Positions 1 through 9,070 of a stretch of 64,000 bases of DNA are shown here, piece after piece. Position numbers and translations under genes: made by a program. Location of the stretch: positions 123,195 through 187,194 of the forward strand of contig DFUT01000044.1 of the NCBI GenBank assembly GCA_002381125.1. Reading direction: 5' to 3'. How positions within the stretch are numbered: the stretch's first letter is position 1; every line of letters begins with the position of its first letter. Source of the DNA: Bacteroidales bacterium UBA4179 (GTDB lineage: Bacteria; Bacteroidota; Bacteroidia; Bacteroidales; Dysgonomonadaceae). The notes under the pieces were generated by a model. It was not told where the DNA came from, did no database searches, and saw only the letters and a program-made list of their open reading frames with translations.

Positions 1-990
1 AAACGATGACACGAGTGAAGGAGCATATTGCAATTTCTGCATTTCATACAACTTTTGAACCTTGTCGGTCTGAAGATCAAATTGCTTTAAATCGCTATTG
101 CCCATAAGGGAAGTATCGGCAGGAATAATTGCATCAAACATGACCTCGTCATAATCGTTGAGCGTCCCGATTACTTTTAACGGAACCTCACTGTCGATTC
201 CCATGAGCATTTTCAACTGCAATTCGGCAATTTTCATCATATTCTCTGCTTGCAAAATACTCGGAATAAGACTTTGCAGTCGCACTTCAGCAGTGATCAC
301 ATCATACTCCGGTGCGATTCCCTGTTCATATTTGTTTTTAATATTTTCCAAATTGATCGAATCCGTAGCATAGGTCTCTTTGAAAAGCAGGTAACTGTCG
401 CGTGCCAACATAAGGCTGTAAAACGATTTGGTCACTTGGTTAACCAAATTGATTTTCGACGAACGGGCTTGTTCCATCGCCAATTGAATATCCACTTCGC
501 TCATCTGAACATTTTTCCACAACGAAGGCACAACAAGAGGCAAACTTACGTTTACACCTCCCGAATACACGTTTCGCCGACCTACTCTAAATCCTTCATT
601 TCCATCTGAATCCGAAGGTCCCATCAACTTGCCCAGCACTCCCAAAATTTTCTGTTCATCCTCATCAAATTGATCCGGATCAACATCACCTCCCAGTCCA
701 AACCCATTATCCATATACATGGTCTGTTTTTTGATGGTTCGTTGATATTGTCCAATCAAATTAATCTCGGGCAACAAAGTCCCGAAAACGCTTTTTTTCG
801 CATACTGCTTTTTGGTAATTTCCATATCGGCAACTTTCACCGTTGGATTTTCACTTAACGCTATCTCAAGCGCCGTATTCAAATCAATTTCCAAACTGTC
901 TCTTTGCTGTGCTGTTGCTGCCGACAACCTAAATAATCCACAAACAACAGTTACCAATAAAATCGATTTCGCTTTCATCATTTTAAACAT
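1..990 (-). CDS. TolC-family outer membrane efflux protein (partial, 3' end beyond left edge)
   Basis: Outer membrane channel component of a tripartite efflux pump. Reading leftward from the ATG at 990 the frame stays open to the edge of the window. It starts MFKMMKAKSILLVTVV, a signal peptide ending near TAQQRDS, followed by the usual TolC-type opening (DLNTALEIALSENPTVKVADM) and long alpha-helical stretches such as LMLARDSYLLFKETYA and PEYDVITAEVRLQSL. About 330 codons are visible, so roughly the last quarter is missing. The start codon overlaps the stop of the tetR gene upstream by one base (TAATG), which implies translational coupling. Two further in-frame ATGs at 981 and 978 are possible starts. 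The adaptor and pump genes probably follow outside the window, by analogy with the second operon at 5936-12254. The family call is firm; the substrate is unknown. Confidence 0.9.
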   Translation of the reverse strand, partial: MFKMMKAKSILLVTVVCGLFRLSAATAQQRDSLEIDLNTALEIALSENPTVKVADMEITKKQYAKKSVFGTLLPEINLIGQYQRTIKKQTMYMDNGFGLGGDVDPDQFDEDEQKILGVLGKLMGPSDSDGNEGFRVGRRNVYSGGVNVSLPLVVPSLWKNVQMSEVDIQLAMEQARSSKINLVNQVTKSFYSLMLARDSYLLFKETYATDSINLENIKNKYEQGIAPEYDVITAEVRLQSLIPSILQAENMMKIAELQLKMLMGIDSEVPLKVIGTLNDYDEVMFDAIIPADTSLMGNSDLKQFDLQTDKVQKLYEMQKLQYAPSLVSSF

Positions 991-1613
991 TATTTTTGTT
1001 CGATTTGTTGTTTCTCTAAATATTTATCCACTATTTTAATGCCTTTTTCCGTAGAAATACCCCGTATGAAATTGACCATCACAGTGGATATCAATTCGGA
1101 AAAAGAAAAAGGAAATTTGTCGATATGCGATGCCCGCATGTAAATAGAGGTGCTTTCTTCGACGAGGAATGCCACAACTTCAATATTCAGGTTTTCGCGA
1201 ATCACCCCTTGTTCTACCCCTTTTTTCAGGAATTGCACGAAAAATTCGTTGGCTTTATGGCTTTCCTCTTTCAAAAAAGCATCCACGTTGGGATAATACC
1301 TATAAATATCCTCGTAGAACTTTATATTGGCAAACGTGGCGGTTTTGTGTATTTCCATGATATTTAAAAAAACTTCGACAACATTGTCGAAGCGCTCCAT
1401 TAACTCTTGGACTGCTTTTTTGCGATCTTCACAAACCTGTTTCAAATAACTCAAAAGCAAATCTTCCTTGTCTCTGAAATCTTCATAGATGGTGCGTTTA
1501 GAAATGCCCAACGACGAAGCCACTTCGTCCATCGATGTGCTTTTTACGCCATATTGAAAAAACAAACGACCGGCTTGCTGAATTATTCGATCTTTTATAT
1601 CCATAGTTATCAC
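990..1613 (-). CDS. TetR/AcrR-family transcriptional repressor
   Basis: A 207-residue DNA-binding regulator. The N-terminal helix-turn-helix covers about residues 8-55, with the typical pattern MDEVASSLGISKRTIYEDF followed by KEDLL. The rest is the helical ligand-binding and dimerisation domain, which does not identify a ligand. It is the first gene of an operon with an overlapping tolC gene (TAATG), the same order seen at 11667-12254, so it most likely represses its own pump operon. A possible -7 box TAATTTTG on the - strand lies at 1627-1634, unusually close to the start codon. A second ATG nine bases downstream (1604) is an alternative start. Confidence 0.9.
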   Translation of the reverse strand: MITMDIKDRIIQQAGRLFFQYGVKSTSMDEVASSLGISKRTIYEDFRDKEDLLLSYLKQVCEDRKKAVQELMERFDNVVEVFLNIMEIHKTATFANIKFYEDIYRYYPNVDAFLKEESHKANEFFVQFLKKGVEQGVIRENLNIEVVAFLVEESTSIYMRASHIDKFPFSFSELISTVMVNFIRGISTEKGIKIVDKYLEKQQIEQK

Positions 1614-1943
1614 AAAAAAACAAGGACAAAATTAGAAATAAAAACTCGAAAAATAAAAACAGTTTTCCAAGTTTAACAATCTTTACGCAAAATTCTCTGT
1701 AATTGTGATTGGCAAAGGGTTTAATAAGGGGGTAAAAGAACGCTTCAAAACCGTTTTTTTAGTGAAAATCAAAAGAAAATCTGATATTTAACGCTTTTGC
1801 AAAGGCGTTTATTTTATCATTCCGCAAATTCAGCTTTTTTAGCACCTGCCAAGTTCAACTTAGAAGTGCAACTTTATCGGACAGAGGCTTGCAAAAGTCA
1901 ACGAACTGGTTTAATTTCGTGAGAATTAAATTTTGTAACACTT
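1614..1943. other. Intergenic region between tetR and the intron remnant
   Basis: No gene is visible here. Two pieces of structure stand out. An imperfect 20-base palindrome (AACGCTTTTGCAAAGGCGTT) lies at about 1790-1809. Two nearly identical 11-mers, AAGTTCAACTT at 1851-1861 and AAGTGCAACTT at 1864-1874, sit two bases apart and are themselves partly palindromic. The second begins near GTGCAAC, vaguely like the GUGYG start of a group II intron, but no intron domain I can be followed, so an intron 5' end is not claimed. Confidence 0.5.
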
Positions 1944-2017
1944 GAGCCGTATGCGGGGAAACTCGCACGTACGGTTCTTAAAGGGGAAAGCGGGGGTAGC
2001 CCCGCTGACCTACTTAA
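1944..2017 (+). mobile_element. Group II intron remnant: domains V and VI only
   Basis: Positions 1944-1977 form a textbook 34-base domain V: GAGCCGTATGCG pairs with CGCACGTACGGTTC around a GAAA tetraloop (1958-1961), with the usual two-base bulge. It is followed by a domain VI hairpin (AGCGGG pairing with CCCGCT, about 1989-2005) and the tail TGACCTACTTAAT, matching the usual intron 3' end with a bulged branch-point A. No intron-encoded reverse transcriptase or recognisable domain I-IV lies upstream; the tetR gene begins about 330 bases away. It is therefore a truncated copy. The putative 3' splice boundary at about 2017 is only about 15 bases from the ispE start codon. Confidence 0.8.
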
Positions 2018-2032
2018 TAAGAAACAACAAAC

Positions 2033-2941
2033 ATGATTTGTTTTCCGAACGCGAAAATCAATTTGGGACTTCATATCGTGTCTAAACGATCGGATGGATA
2101 TCACGATATCGAGACCATTTTTTACCCTATGGGGTTAAAAGATGCGCTTGAAATTATTCCCATCGATCCCGGCTCCTTCAATCCTTCTTCGAATGAAAGT
2201 TTGTTTCATGTCTGCAATAAAGGATTCAATGGTCTTACCCCCTTCAACCTTTCTTCGAATGAACGGGGGTTTCGATTTTTTCCTTCCGGCATGCCAATAG
2301 AAGGGGATATCGACGACAACATGGTAATCAAAGCATTCGACCTACTCGCAACAGAAAAACAAATCCCACCCATCGCTATTTATCTGCTGAAAAAAATACC
2401 TTTCGGTGCAGGTTTAGGCGGCGGTTCGTCTGATGCGGCTTTCATGCTCAAACTGTTGAATGAGGCCTTTACATTGGGGTATTCCGAGGAGCAGCTGTGC
2501 AATTTGGCAACCCGATTGGGAGCCGATTGTGCTTTTTTCATCAAGAACAAACCTGCCTATTCTTTCGGTATAGGAAACGAATTGGAAGAAATCGATCTTT
2601 GTTTGGATACGTACCATTGGGCGCTGGTAAAACCGCCTTTCAACGTATCCACCAAAGAAGCATATGCCATGATTACGCCTCGTCAACCCGAAATGTCGCT
2701 GAAAGAAATTGTCAAAAAGCCCGTTTCGGAGTGGAAAAACAGGATGAAAAACGATTTTGAAGTACCGATTTTTAAAAAATATCCCCAACTTTGTACCATC
2801 AAAGAAAAATTATACGAACAAGGGGCAGTGTATGCCTCCATGTCGGGCTCGGGATCAACTCTATTTGGTTTGTTTGAAAAGCCGCCCGAACTCGAAAATA
2901 TTTTCCCGGATTGTTTTGTATGGACAAATGCCGATTGTTGA
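2033..2941 (+). CDS. ispE: 4-diphosphocytidyl-2-C-methyl-D-erythritol kinase
   Basis: Cytoplasmic GHMP-family kinase that phosphorylates CDP-methylerythritol in the non-mevalonate isoprenoid pathway. The start MICFPNAKINLGLHIVSKRSDGYHDIET is the classic IspE opening, the ATP-binding GHMP loop PFGAGLGGGSSDAAF lies at about residues 123-137, and the C-terminal GSGST motif is present near residue 275. At 302 residues it is longer than usual because of about 27 extra residues after LEIIPIDPGSF (about residues 48-75). That insert contains two near-identical 23-base DNA stretches at 2175-2197 and 2241-2263, exactly 66 bases apart, so a short in-frame duplication is likely. The ATG at 2033 gives the conserved N-terminus. 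The group II intron remnant lies immediately upstream. Confidence 0.95.
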   Translation: MICFPNAKINLGLHIVSKRSDGYHDIETIFYPMGLKDALEIIPIDPGSFNPSSNESLFHVCNKGFNGLTPFNLSSNERGFRFFPSGMPIEGDIDDNMVIKAFDLLATEKQIPPIAIYLLKKIPFGAGLGGGSSDAAFMLKLLNEAFTLGYSEEQLCNLATRLGADCAFFIKNKPAYSFGIGNELEEIDLCLDTYHWALVKPPFNVSTKEAYAMITPRQPEMSLKEIVKKPVSEWKNRMKNDFEVPIFKKYPQLCTIKEKLYEQGAVYASMSGSGSTLFGLFEKPPELENIFPDCFVWTNADC

Positions 2942-2960
2942 AATCAATAATTCTCTAATT

Positions 2961-5501
2961 ATGCATAGAAAATATTCGTTTTTAATCGCCTTTTTTTTTA
3001 TTGCGCTCAATGCCGTAAGTCAACAAATCCTATTGCCCGAACGGATTCGGTCATTCGGTCCGGTTGCTGTGCAAAAACCGGTATTCCTAGACAGTACCGA
3101 CCTTAAGAACGCCCCCTTTTCAGACGAAACACTGCTTTCGTATTTCGTATCGGCTCCTCCTCACGAAAAATTTTCAACTGCACTCGTGCCCGACACAGCC
3201 GGTTTTTTCCATTTGCAAAAGCCGGAAAAAGGATATGCGTTTCAATTGATTTCGTTTTTTATCGACGCCGATCGATACGGAAAAGCAAAACTCACCGTTA
3301 CCTCACCCCATCCACTCGAATTATGGATCAATGACGTGAAAAGAGCCACTAAAACACAAGTGAACGACAGCCTTCACCTCTCCGGATCGGTCGATGCCAC
3401 ACTCAATGGATTTGTCAACAAGTCGCGCATCGTGATCAAAATGCTCGTTTCATCCGATTATTTCGTTGACCCGGCAGTGAAAATCGAGCTTAAGCCCGAC
3501 GAAAAAGACTCCCTTACCCAATACGCATTTTCCGATACCGATATCCGAAGAATTACCATAAACGATATCCTGGACGGGAAGCGGGTAACCTCTTCCGAAA
3601 TCTCGCCTCAAGGACGTTTCGTTTTGCTCCGTTATTCCGAAACATTACCGGGTGGCGAAAGGAAACGATATGTGGAAGTTTACGACAGCAAACGGCAACA
3701 AATTGTTCTTTCCGAACCCGACAGCCGCATGCAACTGGGTTGGATGCCAAAATCGGAATGCCTCTATTATGTTGCCGACAGCGAAAACGGAAGAACGCTA
3801 TTCACCCTCGACCCGTTAAAAACCGAAACTAACGTACTTGCCGAAAATCTTCCAAAAGAACGATTCTTTATTGCTCCCGACGAAAAATCGATGTTTTACT
3901 CCGTCAAAGAGACCCAAATCCTCAACAATCCGGCAGGACTGAAACGCCTGCTTTCTCCCGAAGACCGACAGCCTGGCTACCGAGATAAATATTATATCTA
4001 TCGCTATTTTTTCGATACCGGTTTGTCGCAACAACTCACATTCGGAAAACAAACCGCCACGCTGAACGATGTGACAACCGACGTAAAGCAATTGCTTTTT
4101 TCGGTTTCAAAAGAAGACCTTTCCGAACGTCCTTTCAGCAAAACTTCGATGTATATGATCGACTTGGAAACCATGCACATCGACACACTCTGGCAAAACG
4201 AACCTTTTGCCTACTCGGCACGTTTTTCGCCCGACGGAAAACAAATCGTCATCCACGGTGCTCCCGAAGCATTCAACGGTATCGGCCTCAACATTAAAGA
4301 AGGGCAGACAGCCAACAGCTACGATACCCAATCGTTTATCATGGATTTGGCGACAAAAAAAATCGAACCGGTAACCAAACATTTCAATCCGACCATCGAT
4401 TCACAGGTATGGAGCAGCAGCGACAATTTCATCTATTACCGAGTGCAGGAAGGCGATTGCGAAAACGTGTACCGTTTCTCCCCAACTTCAAAAAAATTCG
4501 AGAAACTCCCACTCAACGAAGAAGTCATCCGTTCGTTCGATATTGCCGTCGATGCCCAACGTGCAACATACACCGGCGTGAGTGCATCCAATTCCACACG
4601 AAGCTATTTGCTCGATCTAAAAACGTTGAAATCGACGCTCATTGCCGATCCCTATGCCGAAAAGCTCGCCAAACTGGAACTCGGAGAAGTGAAACAATGG
4701 AACTTCAAAAGTGCTTTCGGCGATACCATTGAAGGCAGGTATTACCTTCCGCCCCACTTCGATCCCGACAAAAAATATCCGCTTATCGTATATTATTATG
4801 GTGGAACAAGTCCCACACAACGCACTTTCGAAAGCACGTATCCCTTGCATGTCTACGCCGCCCAAGATTATGTGGTCTATACGCTGCAACCTAGCGGAAC
4901 AACCGGCTACGGTCAAGAATTTTCGGCTCGCCACGTTAATGCATGGGGGAAACAAACTGCCGACGAAATCATCGAAGGGGTAGAAAAATTCGTGAACGCC
5001 CACCCGTTTGTCGACGGAACAAAAATCGGGAACATCGGTGCTTCCTACGGCGGTTTCATGACGCAGTACCTGCTTACCCGAACCAACCTCTTCACAGCCG
5101 CCGTTTCGCATGCAGGTATCAGCAACATCACCAGCTACTGGGGACAAGGCTATTGGGGATATACCTACAGCTCGGGAGCCAGTGCAGGAAGCTATCCGTG
5201 GAACAATCCGCAACTCTATGTGGAGCAAAGTCCGCTCTTTCATGCCGACAAAATCGACACTCCACTGCTGTTGCTGCACGGGACGGCCGATACCAATGTG
5301 CCCATCGGCGAAAGCATCCAAATGTTTACGGCTTTGAAACTATTGGGAAAAACGGTGGAGTTTGTCCAAGTGGAAGGCGAAAATCATGGCATTTACGATT
5401 ACGATAAACGCATCGCATGGAACAACACCATCTATGCATGGTTTGCCAAATGGCTGAAAAACGATTCCCGCCGGTGGGAATCGATGTATGGTACAGAATA
5501 A
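2961..5501 (+). CDS. S9-family prolyl oligopeptidase (dipeptidyl peptidase IV-like)
   Basis: Secreted or periplasmic serine peptidase of 846 residues, probably cleaving dipeptides from peptide N-termini. I chose the ATG at 2961 because it begins a signal peptide (MHRKYSFLIAFFFIALNAVS); the open frame extends upstream, but there it overlaps ispE. The middle third has beta-propeller-like repeats (FSPDGKQIVIHG). The C-terminal alpha/beta hydrolase has the nucleophile motif GASYGGFM (Ser near 695), Asp near 777 in HGTADTNVP, and His near 809 in GENHGIYD, so the triad is complete. It lies 19 bases after ispE and may be co-transcribed. Peptidases of this type are common in peptide-fermenting Bacteroidales; the exact specificity cannot be read from the sequence. 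Confidence 0.9.
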   Translation: MHRKYSFLIAFFFIALNAVSQQILLPERIRSFGPVAVQKPVFLDSTDLKNAPFSDETLLSYFVSAPPHEKFSTALVPDTAGFFHLQKPEKGYAFQLISFFIDADRYGKAKLTVTSPHPLELWINDVKRATKTQVNDSLHLSGSVDATLNGFVNKSRIVIKMLVSSDYFVDPAVKIELKPDEKDSLTQYAFSDTDIRRITINDILDGKRVTSSEISPQGRFVLLRYSETLPGGERKRYVEVYDSKRQQIVLSEPDSRMQLGWMPKSECLYYVADSENGRTLFTLDPLKTETNVLAENLPKERFFIAPDEKSMFYSVKETQILNNPAGLKRLLSPEDRQPGYRDKYYIYRYFFDTGLSQQLTFGKQTATLNDVTTDVKQLLFSVSKEDLSERPFSKTSMYMIDLETMHIDTLWQNEPFAYSARFSPDGKQIVIHGAPEAFNGIGLNIKEGQTANSYDTQSFIMDLATKKIEPVTKHFNPTIDSQVWSSSDNFIYYRVQEGDCENVYRFSPTSKKFEKLPLNEEVIRSFDIAVDAQRATYTGVSASNSTRSYLLDLKTLKSTLIADPYAEKLAKLELGEVKQWNFKSAFGDTIEGRYYLPPHFDPDKKYPLIVYYYGGTSPTQRTFESTYPLHVYAAQDYVVYTLQPSGTTGYGQEFSARHVNAWGKQTADEIIEGVEKFVNAHPFVDGTKIGNIGASYGGFMTQYLLTRTNLFTAAVSHAGISNITSYWGQGYWGYTYSSGASAGSYPWNNPQLYVEQSPLFHADKIDTPLLLLHGTADTNVPIGESIQMFTALKLLGKTVEFVQVEGENHGIYDYDKRIAWNNTIYAWFAKWLKNDSRRWESMYGTE

Positions 5502-5600
5502 TCGAAAAAGATATAAAAGCAGATGAACTCGCAAACTTTTCATCCCTGCGATTATTCAACGCAATGATGGAATTTGGCGAATGCGAGCTCATCCGCTACA

Positions 5601-5906
5601 TTATTCGAAAATATAATCATCAAGTTTCCATACACATACCGTAATCAGTTCGGCCGGATTGAATATCGAACCGTTTACCTCTTTAATACGGTTGACAAAA
5701 TTGATTACTTTCTCTTCATCGTTCACCTGCATAAAAACCGCAGAATTATATCCCGGCCATACGGCGGTATTCAATCGGGGTTCGCTGCGCCTGCTTTTTG
5801 CCAACACCTGTTCGACGATCTGATATTCCGAAATTTTCTCCTCTTCGATTATTTCAACCAGTGTTTCGAGCATACTCACATTGCAAGTACAATAGATTAG
5901 TTTCAT
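5601..5906 (-). CDS. PII-like small protein at the end of the RND efflux operon
   Basis: A 101-residue soluble protein starting MKLIYCTCNVSMLETLVEII. Its length, alternating strand-helix pattern and conserved stretch (EPRLNTAVWPGYNSAVF, then DEEKVINFVNRIKEVN) resemble the PII/CutA-type ferredoxin-like fold family often encoded next to HAE1-type RND pumps. It starts 29 bases after the pump gene on the same strand and so is probably the last gene of that operon. Known PII proteins sense nucleotides or metabolites and control transporters; a role in tuning this pump is inferred only from position. The T-loop seen in true PII proteins is not evident. The family assignment is from memory of the pattern and is moderately secure. 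Confidence 0.6.
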   Translation of the reverse strand: MKLIYCTCNVSMLETLVEIIEEEKISEYQIVEQVLAKSRRSEPRLNTAVWPGYNSAVFMQVNDEEKVINFVNRIKEVNGSIFNPAELITVCVWKLDDYIFE

Positions 5907-5935
5907 ATCTGAATATTATCTTCTTGTTTTATATA

Positions 5936-8900
5936 TTATTTATTCGCGCTCTTTAACTCGCTTTTTTCGTTAATGGATGTATAAATAGCCGGAATCAAAA
6001 TCAAAGAAATCAATGCCGAAACCAGTAACCCTCCAATGATGGTAACACCCAGCGGCGAATACATTTCTTTACCCATTCCTTTACTCAATGCCATTGGCAA
6101 CATCCCCAATATCGTAGTCAATGTAGTCATCAATATGGGACGCAAACGCGAGCGACCGGCTTCTGCTACTGCATCGTAAAGCGTATATCCACGTTTGCGA
6201 AGCATGTTGGTATAATCGACCAATACGATTCCGTTGTTCACCACAATCCCCATCAACATAATCACGCCGATAAAAGTAGTAACGCTCAACGTCAGACCGG
6301 TTGCGAGGAACGCCAAAACAACACCTACCAACGTAAACGGCACGGCAAACATAATGATAAACGGATCTTTAAACGATTCGAACTGAGCCGCCATAACCAT
6401 ATATACCAATGCAATACCAAGGAAAAGTATCAAATACAGATCGCCAAATGATTCTCCTTGATCGACAACCTGACCTCCAAGCGACACGCTGACCCCGTCG
6501 GGTATTTCCGTATCGTCTATGATTGCTTGTGCTATCTTAGCACCTTTTCCCAACGAAACATCATTCAGATTAGCCGTAGTCAACACAAAACGCTGCTGCG
6601 ATTCGCGCTGTATTTCCAACAAACCGACATCCTGCTTGATTTCGGCAACAGACGAAAGGGATACCTGCTTGCCCAATAAATTGGTCAACTGCATCTCCTT
6701 CAATTTATCGATGTCGTTACGAAATTCCGGAGCATATCGTATTTTGATATCATAATCGTCTCCGCCCTCGGTAAATTCTCCCGATTCGGCGCCAAATAAA
6801 TTTTGCCGAATCTGCATGCCGATAAGCGCGGTATTCAAAGCCATTTGAGATGCTTTTTCTTTATCGATGACAATTTGCACTTCGATTTTTCCGTTGTCGA
6901 CCGAAGTTTCCACATCCTTGAACTCTTCTCTCGCTTTCAATTTTTCTTCAAAAGAGAGGGCCATTTTATTGATGACATCCAAATCATCGCCCGACACATG
7001 AATTTCTACCGGACGTTTGTTTCCTGTTACGGCTGCAGCCAAAATACTCCCCGCCTGAATTTGATATTTTTCTATTTGAGGAATTTCGTCTAACCGTTTA
7101 CGAACCGCATCGGCGATCTCTTCTGCCGTTCTTTTTCGTTTATCGGGAAGAGTAAGGTGGCACAATACACTGCCAATATTTTTCCCTTCTTTAAACCCTA
7201 CCGTCGTTAGCGCTCCATCGCGCGTTTGACCGGCAATAGCTCCGGAAGAACCCGGAACCATTTCATGAATTTCTTCGTGCAATATTTTCAGTATTTGTTG
7301 CCCTATACTATCGGTTTGTTCAACACTTGTTCCCACCTCGGTTTCAAACGAAAGGGCAAAACTCCCGGCGTCGAAATCGGGAATATAATCCGTACCTATT
7401 TTCTTCCCCAATAGCATTACTCCTATAAATACAACAACAGCAGAAACAATAACCACCCCCTTATGAACCACCGTCCACGCAAGCAGGTTTTTATACCCGT
7501 ATTCGATTTTATTAAACACGTTTTCGCTCCATCGATAAAACTTGCTTCGTTTCGCTTCTTTCCCATCTTCATCTTCCCCTTTCCTTTTCAATAGCTGCGA
7601 CGCAAGCATCGGTGTTAACGTAAGAGCCGTAAACAGCGACATAATCATGCAAACGCACGTCAGGATGGCCAATTGTTTGAACATAATTCCCACGATACCA
7701 CCCATAAAAACCATTGGAAGAAACACAACCAATGTTGTGGCGGTCGAAGCGGCAATGGCCATTCCCATTTCGGAGGTTCCGAAAATGGCAGCTTGCTTGG
7801 GTTTGGTGCCTCTTTCTATATGCTGTGTAACATTTTCCAACACCACAATGGCATTGTCCACCACCATACCGATAGCTATGATCAACGACATAAGAGAAAA
7901 AATGTTGATCGTGTAATCCATAATGTACATCACGATAAATGCACTAATCAACGATACCGGCATCGTGACAAAAATGATAAGGCTCGAACGCCATTCTCTT
8001 AAAAACATCAACACCACCAATGTCACAAAAATCAACGCATAAAAGATAGATGAAGTAAGATTTTTTACCGATTCTGTCACCATCTCGTCGGTACTGATCA
8101 TTTCATTGATCTGCACATCATGGGGAAGTGTTTTTTCGATTTTCTCCATTTCTTTTCTCACCGCTTGAACCACTTCCAACGTATTTTCACCCGTTTGCTT
8201 TTGCACCAGAAGAGCCACGCCTTCTCCCAGATGATTGCGTGCGTAAGCCTCCTTTTCGGCAAAAGTATCTTGCACGGTAGCCACGTCTTTCAATCGTACT
8301 ACTTTCCCGTTGAAAGCCTTCAAGGCAATATTCTCGATATTCTCCACCGTTTCGAATTTGCCCGGTACACGTACCGAAAAATCGAACACCCCCACTTTTA
8401 TGTTTCCGGCCGGTATATTGATGTTCTCGGCTTGCAAAATGGTCGATATTTCGCTTACCGACAAATTATAGGCCTTTAATTGACGAGGGTCTACACTTAT
8501 TGAAATCTCGCGTTCGGGCTGCCCCAAATAAATCACTGTTCCCACGCCATCCACCTTACGCAACGGTGTGGCAATTTTGTCCTCGATGATTTTTTCGATA
8601 CCGTTATAATTGCTTGTCGCATTGATCGAATAGCCGAGAATAGGCATCATGGAGGAATTGATTTTGAAAATAATCGGACTTTCGGCAGCTTTCGGAAGTC
8701 TACTTTTAACCAATTCCATTAAGTCCCTGGCATTGTTTGCCGCAGCCGTAACATCGGTATTCCAGTTGTAACTCAATTGAATAAACGATACATTTTCTTT
8801 CGATATCGATTTTATATCTTTCAAATATTCGGCACCTGAAAGCACAGCCTCAAGAGGTTTGCTCACTTGTTCTTCCACTTCGTTTGCCGATGCACCCGGA

Positions 8901-9052
8901 TATATCGTAATAATGGTAATTGAGGGATATTCCAATTCGGGCATCACATCAAGGGGAAGCATTTTCATTGCCACTAAACCAAGAAGGATAATGGCAACAA
9001 ACAACATCGCCGTAGCTACAGGTCTTTTTACGCCTATTTCAGGTAATTTCAT
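5936..9052 (-). CDS. RND-family efflux transporter permease (HAE1/AcrB type)
   Basis: Inner-membrane proton-driven pump of 1,038 residues, a normal length for the family. It starts MKLPEIGVKRPVATAMLFVAIILLGLVAMKMLPLDVMPELEYPSITI, the usual first membrane segment and porter-domain opening. The fourth membrane helix has the proton-relay pattern GMVVDNAIVVLENV, the mirrored second half has GIVVNNGIVLVDYTN, and two large periplasmic porter loops lie between. Overall it resembles the SwrC/AcrB hydrophobe-amphiphile group rather than heavy-metal pumps, though substrate cannot be assigned. It lies 18 bases after the adaptor gene in the operon tetR-tolC-adaptor-pump-PII-like. Confidence 0.95.
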   Translation of the reverse strand: MKLPEIGVKRPVATAMLFVAIILLGLVAMKMLPLDVMPELEYPSITIITIYPGASANEVEEQVSKPLEAVLSGAEYLKDIKSISKENVSFIQLSYNWNTDVTAAANNARDLMELVKSRLPKAAESPIIFKINSSMMPILGYSINATSNYNGIEKIIEDKIATPLRKVDGVGTVIYLGQPEREISISVDPRQLKAYNLSVSEISTILQAENINIPAGNIKVGVFDFSVRVPGKFETVENIENIALKAFNGKVVRLKDVATVQDTFAEKEAYARNHLGEGVALLVQKQTGENTLEVVQAVRKEMEKIEKTLPHDVQINEMISTDEMVTESVKNLTSSIFYALIFVTLVVLMFLREWRSSLIIFVTMPVSLISAFIVMYIMDYTINIFSLMSLIIAIGMVVDNAIVVLENVTQHIERGTKPKQAAIFGTSEMGMAIAASTATTLVVFLPMVFMGGIVGIMFKQLAILTCVCMIMSLFTALTLTPMLASQLLKRKGEDEDGKEAKRSKFYRWSENVFNKIEYGYKNLLAWTVVHKGVVIVSAVVVFIGVMLLGKKIGTDYIPDFDAGSFALSFETEVGTSVEQTDSIGQQILKILHEEIHEMVPGSSGAIAGQTRDGALTTVGFKEGKNIGSVLCHLTLPDKRKRTAEEIADAVRKRLDEIPQIEKYQIQAGSILAAAVTGNKRPVEIHVSGDDLDVINKMALSFEEKLKAREEFKDVETSVDNGKIEVQIVIDKEKASQMALNTALIGMQIRQNLFGAESGEFTEGGDDYDIKIRYAPEFRNDIDKLKEMQLTNLLGKQVSLSSVAEIKQDVGLLEIQRESQQRFVLTTANLNDVSLGKGAKIAQAIIDDTEIPDGVSVSLGGQVVDQGESFGDLYLILFLGIALVYMVMAAQFESFKDPFIIMFAVPFTLVGVVLAFLATGLTLSVTTFIGVIMLMGIVVNNGIVLVDYTNMLRKRGYTLYDAVAEAGRSRLRPILMTTLTTILGMLPMALSKGMGKEMYSPLGVTIIGGLLVSALISLILIPAIYTSINEKSELKSANK

Positions 9053-9070
9053 TTTATTCTGATTTTTAAT

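Noticed and set aside
1864..1943. GTGCAAC as the 5' end of a complete mini group II intron
   Set aside because: Only about 80 bases separate it from domain V and no domain I pairing can be traced, so I kept only domains V and VI.
2757..2960. Upstream extension of the S9 peptidase frame
   Set aside because: It overlaps ispE in another frame and would bury the signal peptide that begins at 2961.
4617..5321. 234-codon open frame on the - strand
   Set aside because: Antisense to the catalytic domain of the S9 peptidase, which has a complete triad on the other strand.
5462..5481. Hairpin CGATTCCC / GGGAATCG near the end of the S9 peptidase
   Set aside because: It lies inside the coding region and is not followed by a T run, so it is unlikely to be a terminator.
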